In this document: in pieces, positions 22,277-31,876 of the stretch
How the letters are laid out: each line of letters opens with the position of its first letter
How positions within the stretch are numbered: position 1 is the first letter of the stretch
From: Microbacterium sp.
GTDB lineage: Bacteria > Actinomycetota > Actinomycetes > Actinomycetales > Microbacteriaceae
Assembly: GCF_003248605.1 (NCBI RefSeq)
Contig: NZ_QFPF01000020.1
Span: 1-33,380 of the forward strand
Direction of reading: 5' to 3'
Length of the DNA stretch: 33,380 bases
Position numbers and translations under genes: made by a program
The notes under the pieces: generated by a model
What the model saw: only the letters and a program-made list of their open reading frames with translations
The model's database searches: none
Told to the model about the DNA's origin: nothing

Positions 22277-23311
22277 CTATGCACGTGCGCCCGCCGCCCT
22301 CGCACCCCGCGCCTCACGGCGGAAGAACTCGACCCCGAGATCGGCGTGGTCGACGAAGACGCCGTCGACGCCAGCATCCCGGATGAGCGCCCACTCGCCC
22401 TCATAGTCGCCGAAGGCCGCACCCCCGCCCCGACCCGTGAACCCCGTCGTGAGGAACGTATTCTCGGGGCGGCATGTCCACGTGTACACCTGAAGACCGC
22501 GGGCATGCGCGTCGGCGACGGAGAAGCCATGACCCGTGCGGGCGGTCTCGAGGATCATCCGGCGATCGACGCTCACGCCGTCGACGTCGCCCGCGAGCGC
22601 GTCCAGACCTGCGGGGTCGACGCTCTCGCGATACGTCGGCGCGGATGCACCGCGCGCCGCGACCAGGTCGAAGGGCCGGCCCGACGCCTCGATCAGATAG
22701 ATGTACGTGCCGGGGATGCCGAGCGCGCGCAGCCGCGTCAGCGCGGTCGATTCGAAGGCCTCGAAGACGACGGGACCGGGCGGCGCGATCCACCCGCTCT
22801 CGGCGAGCTCCGTGGCGATGAGGGGGACCGGATCCAGCCCGATTCCGGCGAAGTACGTCGCGTGCTTGATCTCGAGCACGACGCCGATGGGTCGGCTCTG
22901 CTCGGCGCAGGCCGCGCGGACGAGGTCGAGCACGTCGCGCAGCCGCAGCACGGGTTGCCGATCGTCGAAGCTTGCACTCGTGCGGCGGATCTTGGGCAGC
23001 CGCTCGCGGCAGCGCAGGGTGCGCAGCTCGTCCCACGTGAAGTCCTCGGTGAACCACCCGGTCAGCGCCTGCCCGTCGACGACCTTCGTCGTCCGCCGAT
23101 CGGCGAACTCCGGCCGCGTCGCGACATCCGTCGTTCCCGAGATCTCGTTCTCGTGCCGCACGACGAGCACGCCGTCGCGGCTGACCACGATGTCGGGCTC
23201 GACAGCATCCACGCCCATCGCCAGCGCGAGATGGTAGGACGAGCGGCTGTGCTCGGGGCGATACCCGGGCGCTCCGCGGTGGCCGATGACGAGCGGATGC
23301 CGGGGGGCCAT
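22277..23311 (-). CDS. Glycerophosphodiester phosphodiesterase family protein
   Basis: 344 residues. The GDPD active-site motifs are present: IGHRGAPGYRPEHS near residue 9 (catalytic HRG and the following EHT-like acidic/His pair), VDAVEPDIVVSRDGVLVVRHEN (EPD metal ligands and the catalytic His), and EIKHATYF with the third metal-binding acid. It hydrolyses glycerophosphodiesters to glycerol-3-phosphate and an alcohol. No signal peptide is seen, so it is probably cytoplasmic. The start is supported by TACCCT (23324-23319), 7 nt before ATG. It is divergent from the Bax-inhibitor-family gene. Confidence 0.93.
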   Translation of the reverse strand: MAPRHPLVIGHRGAPGYRPEHSRSSYHLALAMGVDAVEPDIVVSRDGVLVVRHENEISGTTDVATRPEFADRRTTKVVDGQALTGWFTEDFTWDELRTLRCRERLPKIRRTSASFDDRQPVLRLRDVLDLVRAACAEQSRPIGVVLEIKHATYFAGIGLDPVPLIATELAESGWIAPPGPVVFEAFESTALTRLRALGIPGTYIYLIEASGRPFDLVAARGASAPTYRESVDPAGLDALAGDVDGVSVDRRMILETARTGHGFSVADAHARGLQVYTWTCRPENTFLTTGFTGRGGGAAFGDYEGEWALIRDAGVDGVFVDHADLGVEFFRREARGARAAGARA

Positions 23312-23469
23312 GCGCTCCAGGGTATCCGCGGCCGGCGCGGCCCCTGACTTCGTGTGCCCACGGATCGGGGCCTCATAGTCCTCTCACAGCCCAACGCCGT
23401 GCTTCTGCGCCGCGAAGCGGATATCGTTGTTCAACAGCACATCGCTGTGACCCCGACAGCACTTGGAGT

Positions 23470-24408
23470 GTGAGCCAGGCCATGGCCCTCAACAACCCCG
23501 CGTTCAACAACCCGGCGTTCCAGGACCCGCGCGCCGTGCAGACCTACCCCGGCGGATCGCAGGCAGCGAACCTCGGCCGCTCGTCGCAGTTCGCCTCCGC
23601 CTCGCACGCGACGGTGGACGCCGGAGCGCAGGCGCAGATGGAGGGCATGTACGCCGCCCCCGCCGCCGGTGCGCACCAGACCGACCGCATGACCGTGGAG
23701 GACACCGCCGTCAAGACGGTGGCCCTCTTCGCGATCCTGCTCGTCACCGCCGCGATCGGCTGGGTGTGGACCCTCGGCGGCCTCACCATCACCGGTGACG
23801 CCAACCAGCCCGTCAACATCCTGCCGTGGATCATCGGCGCCCTCGGCGGCTTCGTCCTCTCGCTCGTCGTGATCTTCACGTCGCGCAAGAAGGTCCGCCC
23901 GGCCCTGATCTTCGCCTATGCCGCGTTCGAGGGACTCTTCGTCGGCGGCATCTCGGCGTTCTTCGAGGTGCAGTGGCCCGGCATCGTGATGCAGGCCACG
24001 CTCGCCACCCTCGCCGTCGTCGGCGTGACCCTCGCCCTGTTCGCCAGCGGCAAGGTGCGCGCGTCGAAGAAGGCCACCAAGATCTTCATGATCGCGATGA
24101 TCGGATACCTGGTCTTCTCGCTCCTGAACGTGATCCTCATGTGGACGGGCGTCCTGCCCCAGGGCCAGGCCTTCGGCCTGCTCAGCCAGGAGGTCTTCGG
24201 CATCCCCCTCGGGCTGATCATCGGTGTGCTGGTCGTCATCATGGCGGCGTACTCGCTGGTGCTCGACTTCGACTCCATCCAGCAGGGCGTGCGCAACGGC
24301 GCTCCCCGGCAGTACGCCTGGCTCGGCGCCTTCGGCATCATGGTGACCGTCGTGTGGCTCTACATCGAGATCCTGCGCATCATCGCGATCGTGCGCGGCA
24401 GCGACTGA
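23470..24408 (+). CDS. Bax inhibitor-1/YccA family membrane protein
   Basis: 312 residues. A polar N-terminus with NPAF repeats (ALNNPAFNNPAFQDP) and a Gly/Ala/Gln-rich stretch to about residue 75 precedes seven membrane helices: TVALFAILLVTAAIGWVW, WIIGALGGFVLSLVVIF, LIFAYAAFEGLFVGGISAFFE, ATLATLAVVGVTLALF, FMIAMIGYLVFSLLNVILM, LGLIIGVLVVIMAAYSLVLDFDSIQQGV and the last one WLGAFGIMVTVVWLYIEILRI. The D-F-D and EGLFxG motifs fit the actinobacterial Bax-inhibitor-1 branch. Function is poorly known (possible ion leak or protease modulation in the family). The start could be GTG 23470 or ATG 23482 (MALNNPAF); the ribosome site is weak for both. Confidence 0.92.
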   Translation: MSQAMALNNPAFNNPAFQDPRAVQTYPGGSQAANLGRSSQFASASHATVDAGAQAQMEGMYAAPAAGAHQTDRMTVEDTAVKTVALFAILLVTAAIGWVWTLGGLTITGDANQPVNILPWIIGALGGFVLSLVVIFTSRKKVRPALIFAYAAFEGLFVGGISAFFEVQWPGIVMQATLATLAVVGVTLALFASGKVRASKKATKIFMIAMIGYLVFSLLNVILMWTGVLPQGQAFGLLSQEVFGIPLGLIIGVLVVIMAAYSLVLDFDSIQQGVRNGAPRQYAWLGAFGIMVTVVWLYIEILRIIAIVRGSD

Positions 24409-24427
24409 CCCGCGGTTTCGTACCTCG

Positions 24428-24459
24428 AGAGGGGGTCGTCCTTCGGGACGGCCCCCTCT
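24428..24459 (+). terminator. Strong intrinsic terminator with UUCG tetraloop
   Basis: A 14-bp stem AGAGGGGGTCGTCC / GGACGGCCCCCTCT (one G-U pair) closes a TTCG tetraloop, 19 nt after the Bax-inhibitor-family stop. The U-tract is only two bases. Confidence 0.8.
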
Positions 24460-24502
24460 TCGCGTGGCTCGGGCTGCGGCGGGCGCCGCGGCGGCGCCGG
24501 CG

Positions 24503-24641
24503 CGGCACGGCACGGCACGGCACGGCACGGCACGGCACGGCACAGCGGACAACATTCCGGAGAAACGGCCGGCAACGCACACCCGAACCGCGAAAACACG
24601 CGGCGAGCGCGGCGTGAACGCCCCTTCGTTCCGGAATGTTG
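24503..24641. repeat. CGGCA array plus inverted-repeat element, copy 1
   Basis: Eight perfect CGGCA units (24503-24542), then CAACATTCCGGA (24550-24561) and its exact inverse TCCGGAATGTTG (24630-24641), 92 bp end to end. A second copy lies 199 bp downstream. Confidence 0.9.
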
Positions 24642-24672
24642 ACCGCCGATGACCCCGGCGCCGATCGGTTCA

Positions 24673-24840
24673 CCACGCGGCAGGCGCGGCACGGCGCGGC
24701 GCGGCGCGGCACGGCGCGGCGCGGCACGGCGCGGCGCGGCACGGCGGACAACATTCCGGAGAAACGGACCGCAGCACACAGCCGAACCGCGGAAACACAA
24801 GGCGCGCGGGGCGTGCACGCCCCATCGTTCCGGAATGTTG
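24673..24840. repeat. CGGCA/CGGCG array plus inverted-repeat element, copy 2
   Basis: A degenerate array of CGGCA and CGGCG units (about 24673-24746), then CAACATTCCGGA (24749-24760) and TCCGGAATGTTG (24829-24840), again exactly 92 bp. The interior is related to copy 1: GAAACGG, CCGAACCGCG(G/A)AAACAC and the CGTTCCGG end are shared. Confidence 0.9.
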
Positions 24841-24879
24841 GCCGCCAAGCGCACCCAAAGCCCGTCGAACGGCGCGCAA

Positions 24880-24916
24880 CGCTGGTCGACGCGCGCGCAA
24901 CGTCCGTCGACCAGCG
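24880..24916. terminator. Hairpin downstream of guaA
   Basis: CGCTGGTCGACG (24880-24891) pairs perfectly with CGTCGACCAGCG (24905-24916) over a 13-nt loop, 36 nt beyond the guaA stop. GCGCGCAACG-like strings recur around it. No T-tract, so it is either a terminator or a further intergenic repeat. Confidence 0.5.
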
Positions 24917-24951
24917 CGCAGCGCCGGACCCGCGCGCCGCCTAACGGCGCG

Positions 24952-26535
24952 TCACTCCCACTCGATGGTTCCCGGCGGCTTCGACGTCACGTCGAGCACG
25001 ACCCGGTTGACCTCGCGCACCTCGTTGGTGATGCGGTTCGAGATCTTCGAGAGCACGTCGTACGGCAGGCGGGTCCAGTCGGCAGTCATCGCGTCTTCGG
25101 ACGAGACGGGCCGCAGCACGATCGGGTGACCATAGGTGCGCCCATCGCCCTGCACACCGACCGAGCGTACGTCGGCGAGCAGCACGACGGGGCACTGCCA
25201 GATCTCGCTGTCGAGTCCGGCGCGCGTCAGCTCTTCGCGGGCGATGGCGTCGGCGTCACGCAGGATCTCGAGGCGGTCGGCGGTAACCTCACCGACGATG
25301 CGGATCCCGAGGCCCGGCCCCGGAAACGGCTGACGGGCGACGATCACCTCGGGCAGCCCGAGCTCGCGGCCGATGGCCCGCACCTCATCCTTGAACAGGG
25401 TGCGCAGCGGCTCGACGAGCTCGAACTGCAGATCCTCGGGGAGACCGCCGACGTTGTGGTGGGACTTGATGTTGGCCGTGCCCGAACCGCCGCCCGATTC
25501 GACGACGTCAGGGTAGAGCGTGCCCTGCACGAGGAAGCGGATCGGCTCGCCGTCGGCCGCGGCCTCGAGCACCAGATCGCGCTCGGCCGCCTCGAAGGCA
25601 CGGATGAACTCGCGTCCGATGATCTTGCGCTTCTTCTCGGGATCCGAGACGCCCGCAAGCGCCGACAGAAACTGCTCGCGCGCGTCGACGGTCACCAGGC
25701 GCACACCCGTCGAGGCGACGTAGTCGGTCTCGACCTGCTCGCGCTCGTTCTTTCGCAGCAGACCGTGGTCGACGAAGATGCACACGAGCTGGTCGCCGAC
25801 GGCCTCGTGGACGAGAGCCGCCGCAACTGCGGAGTCGACTCCGCCCGACAGACCGCAGATGACACGAGCCGAGCCGACCTGGTCACGGATGCGGGCGACC
25901 TGCTCGGCGATGACGTTTCCGCTGTTCCAGTCGGCCGGCAGACCTGCCGCGCGGTGCAGGAAGTTCTCGATCACGCGCTGACCGTGATCGGTGTGTTTGA
26001 CCTCGGGGTGCCACTGCACCCCGTACATGCGGCGCGCGTCGCTGCCGAACGCGGCGACGGGGGTCGCGACGGTCGCGGCGAGCACATCGAATCCCTCGGG
26101 TGCGCGCGAGACCTGATCGCCGTGACTCATCCACACGTTCTGAGCGGCGGGCTGGCCCTCGAGCAGCACTCCCCCGGAGCCCACGACGGCAGCATCCGTC
26201 GCTCCGTACTCGCGCAGCCCCGTGTTGGCGACCTCGCCGCCGAGCGCCTGCGCCATGACCTGGAAGCCGTAGCAGATGCCGAGGGTCGGCACGTCGAGCT
26301 CGAACACGCCGGGGTCGAGCGTGGGCGCCCCCGGCTCGTACACCGACGAGGGGCCGCCCGACAGAATCAGACCGACGGGGTTCTTCGCGGCGATCTCGGC
26401 CGCGCTGGCGGTGTGCGGCACGATCTCGCTGTACACGCCGGCCTCGCGTACGCGCCGCGCGATCAGCTGCGCGTACTGCGCACCGAAGTCGACGACGAGG
26501 ACGGGCCGCTGGGAGGTCTCTGTGGCTTCGGTCAC
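24952..26535 (-). CDS. guaA: GMP synthase (glutamine-hydrolysing)
   Basis: 527 residues, normal family length. The glutamine amidotransferase domain has the nucleophile Cys88 in LGICYGFQ and His176/Glu178 in VQWHPEV. The PP-loop ATP pyrophosphatase motif SGGVDS is at 230-235, and the C-terminal dimerisation domain ends KPPGTIEWE. It converts XMP to GMP using ATP and glutamine. The start is GTG at 26535, overlapping the TGA of the DUF3817 gene (GTGA), so it is translationally coupled to that membrane protein. All catalytic residues visible here are intact, in contrast to guaB 4 kb away. Confidence 0.97.
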   Translation of the reverse strand: MTEATETSQRPVLVVDFGAQYAQLIARRVREAGVYSEIVPHTASAAEIAAKNPVGLILSGGPSSVYEPGAPTLDPGVFELDVPTLGICYGFQVMAQALGGEVANTGLREYGATDAAVVGSGGVLLEGQPAAQNVWMSHGDQVSRAPEGFDVLAATVATPVAAFGSDARRMYGVQWHPEVKHTDHGQRVIENFLHRAAGLPADWNSGNVIAEQVARIRDQVGSARVICGLSGGVDSAVAAALVHEAVGDQLVCIFVDHGLLRKNEREQVETDYVASTGVRLVTVDAREQFLSALAGVSDPEKKRKIIGREFIRAFEAAERDLVLEAAADGEPIRFLVQGTLYPDVVESGGGSGTANIKSHHNVGGLPEDLQFELVEPLRTLFKDEVRAIGRELGLPEVIVARQPFPGPGLGIRIVGEVTADRLEILRDADAIAREELTRAGLDSEIWQCPVVLLADVRSVGVQGDGRTYGHPIVLRPVSSEDAMTADWTRLPYDVLSKISNRITNEVREVNRVVLDVTSKPPGTIEWE

Positions 26536-27062
26536 CGGATGCTCTCGGACGAAGGGGCGGGGGTGGATGCCGTCGCCTCGGCGGCCGCGGCCGCTTCGCG
26601 CTCGGCGAGATAGGACTTGACCTCGCGGGCGACACGCACCTCGAGGAAGAACGACAGCAGGGGCACGATGCCGCCGAGCGCAAGCAGCAGGAAGCGCGGG
26701 AAAGGCCAGCGCATCAGGCTCCAGACGCGGAAGCACGCGAAGAGGTAGACGACGTAGAACCAGCCGTGGGCCACGAGGATGAACAGCGAGAGGTTGAACC
26801 CGTCACCGGTCGAGATCATCTCGCACGCGCTGCCGGGCAAAAACAGCGAGTACCACTGGCATTCGGGGCCGGGGATCGCGGTGGCGAACCAGAGCAGGCC
26901 CCCCGAGCCTCCGGCGAACAGCTCGACGTGCAGCGGGGTGTATTTCAGAACCATCTCGGCCACGAGCAGCAGCAGCCCGACGCCCGTGATGACCGAGGCG
27001 ATCTGGTAGAACCTCAGCGCCCCGCGGATCTTCGGAAACGATGCGAGGCGGGGGGCGGGCAT
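26532..27062 (-). CDS. DUF3817 domain membrane protein
   Basis: 176 residues. [33 protein letters not shown] opens a three- to four-helix membrane protein. [44 protein letters not shown] has the H-G and R-W-P-F segments typical of DUF3817 (YdzA-like). An Ala/Glu-rich cytoplasmic tail closes it. A region of about 30 residues with two Cys (ECQW, ACEM) separates the first two helices, more than in short family members. ATG 27062 is set by TAGACT (27075-27070), 7 nt upstream. In actinobacteria DUF3817 genes frequently precede guaA (recollection). Function unknown. Confidence 0.85.
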   Translation of the reverse strand: MPAPRLASFPKIRGALRFYQIASVITGVGLLLLVAEMVLKYTPLHVELFAGGSGGLLWFATAIPGPECQWYSLFLPGSACEMISTGDGFNLSLFILVAHGWFYVVYLFACFRVWSLMRWPFPRFLLLALGGIVPLLSFFLEVRVAREVKSYLAEREAAAAAEATASTPAPSSESIR

Positions 27063-27113
27063 GATGCCCAGTCTACCCGCGGCGCGACCCCCGACCGCGG
27101 CGGTCACGCCGGC

Positions 27114-27986
27114 TCAGGATGCTGCGGCGGCGGCGTCCTCGAGAGCCTCGAGCTCCTTCTCCCACGCGTCGCGCGCGAGGCGGTACCAGAGGTAGAACGC
27201 GAACCCCGCGAACACCGCCCACTCGATCGCGTAGAAGATGTTGAGCCAGTTGACCGGCGACAGCTCTTCGGGGGCGGATGAGGTGATCGCGTCGAGCCCC
27301 ACGTCGCCCGACGACTCCGGCGAGATGGCGGCGAGATACGGGCGGTACACCTCGAGCCCGTCGATGTCGTGCCAGCGCGCGAGCAACGCGGCGGGCGACA
27401 TCCGGGTCATCTCCTGCGGGTTCGCACCGGCGGGGGGCAGGCCCGGGCCCTCGTCGGAGATGAGTCGGCCGCGTACCTCGACGGCGGCGTCGGGGGTCTC
27501 GGCCACGGCGTCCTCGAGCGCACCGGCCGCGGCGTCCGCGGCGTCGCGCGTGGGAACCCATCCGATGGCGACGGCGAGGGATGTCGGGGCCGCCGTGCCC
27601 GCGAGGCGCAGCTGACCGGTGACCCAGAACCCCTCGACGTCGTCGTTGAAGCGGGACGAGACGACGAGGAAGTCGCCCGGGACCCATGTGCCGACAGCAT
27701 CCGTCAGCTGACCGACGAGCGGCTCGGCGAGGTACTCGCCCGGGGCGACGACGTCGGCGAGCTCTCGCACCTGCTCGGTCTGGCCGGGCGGCGGCGGATC
27801 GCTGTCGATCGCGCGCGCGAGCTGCCACTGCCCGAGCCAGGCGAACACTCCCGCGACGGCGAGGCACAGGGCGAGCATCGCCAGCCACCGCGGTCGCAGC
27901 ATGACCTCGCGCAGCGTCGGCGGAAAGATCTGCTCGTCGGGATCCGGCGCGGGTGCGGGGTCGGTCACGGTGCCGGTCGTGGTCAT
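27114..27986 (-). CDS. SURF1-like protein
   Basis: 290 residues. An N-terminal helix PRWLAMLALCLAVAGVFAWLGQWQLARA carries the GxWQ-x-R pattern of SURF1, then a soluble outer domain with VPGDFLVVSSRFNDDVEGFWV and AVAIGWVPT, and a C-terminal helix LNIFYAIEWAVFAGFAFYLWYRLARD with the N-x-x-x-A-x-E-W motif. SURF1 proteins assist haem-copper oxidase (cytochrome c oxidase) assembly in the membrane. The gene overlaps the guaB3 stop by 4 nt (ATGA) and so is coupled to it. The start ATG is at 27986-27984. The tail AAAAAS ends in a GGATGCTG complement. Confidence 0.88.
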   Translation of the reverse strand: MTTTGTVTDPAPAPDPDEQIFPPTLREVMLRPRWLAMLALCLAVAGVFAWLGQWQLARAIDSDPPPPGQTEQVRELADVVAPGEYLAEPLVGQLTDAVGTWVPGDFLVVSSRFNDDVEGFWVTGQLRLAGTAAPTSLAVAIGWVPTRDAADAAAGALEDAVAETPDAAVEVRGRLISDEGPGLPPAGANPQEMTRMSPAALLARWHDIDGLEVYRPYLAAISPESSGDVGLDAITSSAPEELSPVNWLNIFYAIEWAVFAGFAFYLWYRLARDAWEKELEALEDAAAAAS

Positions 27987-29107
27987 CCCTGCCCGTAGGG
28001 GGCGACGACGACCTCGACGCGCTGGAACTCCTTGAGGTCGGAGTAGCCGGTCGTGGCCATCGACTTGCGCAGCGCCCCGATGAGGTTGGCGGTGCCGTCG
28101 GCCACCGGCGCGGGCCCGTACAGGATCTCTTCGAGAGGGCCGACCTGCTTGACGTGCACGCGACGCCCGCGCGGCAGCTTGGAGTGGTGCGCCTCGGGGC
28201 CCCAGTGGAACCCGTGGCCGGGCGCGTCGGTCGCGCGCGCGAGCGCGACGCCCAGCATGACGGCGTCGGCGCCCATCGCGAGCGCCTTGACGATGTCGCC
28301 CGAGGTGCCCACGCCGCCGTCGGCGATGACGTGCACGTAACGCCCGCCCGACTCGTCGAGGTAGTCGCGGCGCGCACCCGCGACGTCGGCGACGGCCGTG
28401 GCCATCGGAGCGTGGATGCCGAGGGTCGCACGGGTCGTCGACGCCGCTCCCCCGCCGAAGCCGACGAGCACGCCGGCGGCGCCCGTGCGCATGAGGTGCA
28501 GCGCGGCCGTGTAGGTCGCGGCGCCGCCCACGATGACGGGCACGTCGAGGTCGTAGATGAACTTCTTGAGGTTGAGGGGAGCCTGCGCCGAGGACACGTG
28601 CTCTGCCGAGACGGTGGTGCCGCGGATGACGAAGAGGTCGACGCCCGCCGCGACGACGGTCTCGTAGAGCTCCTGCGTGCGCTGCGGCGTCAGGGAGCCC
28701 GCGACGGTGACCCCACCCGCGCGGATCTCGGCCAGGCGCTGGCTCACCAGCTCGGGCTTGATGGGCTCGGCGTACAGCTCCTGCATGCGCCGCGTCGCGT
28801 CGGCGTCTTCGAGCGCCGCGATCTCGGCGAGGTGCGGCTCGGGGTCGTCGTACCGGGTCCACAGGCCCTCGAGGTCGAGCACGCCCAGTCCGCCGAGCTG
28901 GCCGAGCATGATCGCGGTGCGGGGGCTGACGACGGAGTCCATCGGGGCGCCGAGCACGGGGATGCCGAACTGGTAGGCGTCGATCGACCAGCCGGTCGAG
29001 ACGTCTTCGGGGTTGCGGGTGCGGCGCGAGGGCACCACGGCGATGTCGTCGAACGTGTACGCGCGCCGCGCGCGCTTGGCACGCCCGATCTCGATCTCCA
29101 TGCTCAC
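27983..29107 (-). CDS. guaB3: GuaB3 family IMP dehydrogenase-related protein
   Basis: 374 residues, a TIM barrel of the IMPDH/GMP reductase family without CBS domains. YTFDDIAVVPSRRTRNPEDV and GAPMDSVVSPRTAIMLGQ are the N-terminal signatures; HVIADGGVGTSGDIVKALAMGADAVMLG is the phosphate-binding part; SMATTGYSDLKEFQRVEV closes it. At the catalytic loop, where IMPDH has GxGPGSICTTR, this protein reads GFGGGAASTTR, with Ser223 (codon near 28441-28439) in place of the active-site cysteine. IMP dehydrogenase activity by the usual covalent mechanism is therefore unlikely. Some GuaB3 proteins have been reported to act as GMP reductases, but that also normally uses the cysteine. GTG 29107 follows TAGGCT (29119-29114) by 6 nt. 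Confidence 0.92.
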   Translation of the reverse strand: MSMEIEIGRAKRARRAYTFDDIAVVPSRRTRNPEDVSTGWSIDAYQFGIPVLGAPMDSVVSPRTAIMLGQLGGLGVLDLEGLWTRYDDPEPHLAEIAALEDADATRRMQELYAEPIKPELVSQRLAEIRAGGVTVAGSLTPQRTQELYETVVAAGVDLFVIRGTTVSAEHVSSAQAPLNLKKFIYDLDVPVIVGGAATYTAALHLMRTGAAGVLVGFGGGAASTTRATLGIHAPMATAVADVAGARRDYLDESGGRYVHVIADGGVGTSGDIVKALAMGADAVMLGVALARATDAPGHGFHWGPEAHHSKLPRGRRVHVKQVGPLEEILYGPAPVADGTANLIGALRKSMATTGYSDLKEFQRVEVVVAPYGQG

Positions 29108-29152
29108 CCGCCCAGCCTACCGGTCGCCCCCGACAGCGCCCTCGGCGCGCGG

Positions 29153-29431
29153 TCAGGCGGCTGAGTACCGCCCCGACGCGACCGCGCGGGCACGGGCCTT
29201 CGCGGCCTCCTCCTCGCGGTTCTTCGGCGGCACCGTGGCGACCAGGTCATCGAGCAGGTGCTGCGTGATGTGCGCGATCTCGTGCACGGCGCGATCGAAG
29301 GCCTCCTGGTTGGCCTTCGAGGGCTTCGTGGTTCCTGCGATCTTGCGCACGTACTGCAGGGCGGCGGCGTTGACCTCGTCGGCGGAGGCTGCCGGTTCGA
29401 AATTGTGGAGAGTGTGGATGCTGCGGCACAT
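29153..29431 (-). CDS. DUF2277 family protein
   Basis: 92 residues. It begins MCRSIHTLHNFEPAASADEV and continues AALQYVRKIAGTTKPSKANQEAFDRAVHEIAH, the conserved DUF2277 sequence with Cys2 and the HxLxNF motif. It is a small cytoplasmic protein of unknown function, mostly helical, with a basic tail. The ATG at 29431 follows TACCCT (29444-29439) by 7 nt. The stop is 45 bp from the guaB3 start. Confidence 0.88.
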   Translation of the reverse strand: MCRSIHTLHNFEPAASADEVNAAALQYVRKIAGTTKPSKANQEAFDRAVHEIAHITQHLLDDLVATVPPKNREEEAAKARARAVASGRYSAA

Positions 29432-29455
29432 GCCGCCGAGGGTACGCCGCCCTGC

Positions 29456-29478
29456 GGGGCCGGTCCAGACCCGGCCCC
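29456..29478 (-). terminator. Hairpin directly after the TMEM175-like gene
   Basis: GGGGCCGG (29456-29463) pairs with CCGGCCCC (29471-29478) over a 7-nt loop, starting at the stop codon of the TMEM175-like gene and ending before the DUF2277 -10 box. No T-tract. Confidence 0.5.
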
Positions 29479-30110
29479 TACGCGGCGCGCGAGTGCTGAC
29501 GGCGGGCCAGCAGGGCGGAGAGCGGCCCGTTGAGGAAGTAGAGGAAGAACGCGTACGAGCCCAGCCACGGCGAGATCGCGGCGACGACCCCACCGATCAG
29601 CACGGCCGCGAGCCCTCCGATGCCCTGAGCGCGCGCATCGGTGACGTCCTCGCGCAGCAGGTGACCGCCGCGCGCCGACGCCCAGACCCACGACAGATAG
29701 CCCAGCAGCGTCGCGAGGAAGACGTTGATCGGAAACAGCATCCGCCCGGCGTAGAAGTCGGAGTAGTCGGCCGTGAGCGACGTCGTGAACGGGATCAGCA
29801 CGATGAACAGCAGCCGCGCGTTGTTGATCCACAGCAGCGTGGCATCGACCCGCGAGATGTCGCGGAACTGCCGCGCGTGGATCACCCACAGCATGCTCAG
29901 CAGCCCGAAGCTGACCGCGAACGCGACGAAGCTCGGCATCATCGCCCCGAGCGCCGCCCACAGTTCGGCGTCGGTGGTCACCTCGCCGATGGTGGATGCT
30001 GTCAGATCCAGCACCAGCAGGGTGGCCGCGATCGCGAACACGGCATCGGTGTAGGCCTCGGTACGCGTCGTCGACATGACCGTCCGGTCTCGTCTGCGCT
30101 CTTCGGCCAT
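29478..30110 (-). CDS. TMEM175 family (DUF1211) potassium-channel-like protein
   Basis: 210 residues with six membrane helices. The first helix TEAYTDAVFAIAATLLVLDL carries the RxxxFSD-type signature in the form TEAYTDAVFAIA. WAALGAMMPSFVAFAVSFGLLSMLWVIHARQFRDI and NNARLLFIVLIPFTTSL follow, with the H-A-R and L-x-P-F-T/S motifs of the family. Bacterial TMEM175 proteins are tetrameric K+ channels with an isoleucine or leucine constriction; only homology supports this here. ATG 30110 follows TAATCT (30122-30117) by 6 nt. It lies between guaB and DUF2277 on the minus strand. Confidence 0.87.
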   Translation of the reverse strand: MAEERRRDRTVMSTTRTEAYTDAVFAIAATLLVLDLTASTIGEVTTDAELWAALGAMMPSFVAFAVSFGLLSMLWVIHARQFRDISRVDATLLWINNARLLFIVLIPFTTSLTADYSDFYAGRMLFPINVFLATLLGYLSWVWASARGGHLLREDVTDARAQGIGGLAAVLIGGVVAAISPWLGSYAFFLYFLNGPLSALLARRQHSRAA

Positions 30111-30165
30111 GGGGTCAGATTAGCGAGCCCGCGTCCCGGACGGGTGAGCCTGCCGAGCGCCCCGG

Positions 30166-31876
<1,711 letters not shown>

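Noticed and set aside
24503..24840. Possible CRISPR or riboswitch in the array after the Bax-inhibitor gene
   Set aside because: The 5-bp units are simple sequence; the inverted-repeat element matches no riboswitch class I know, and it lies downstream of genes on both sides.
24649..26613. A 654-codon plus-strand open frame
   Set aside because: It runs through an intergenic repeat array and then antisense to guaA; no recognisable domain.
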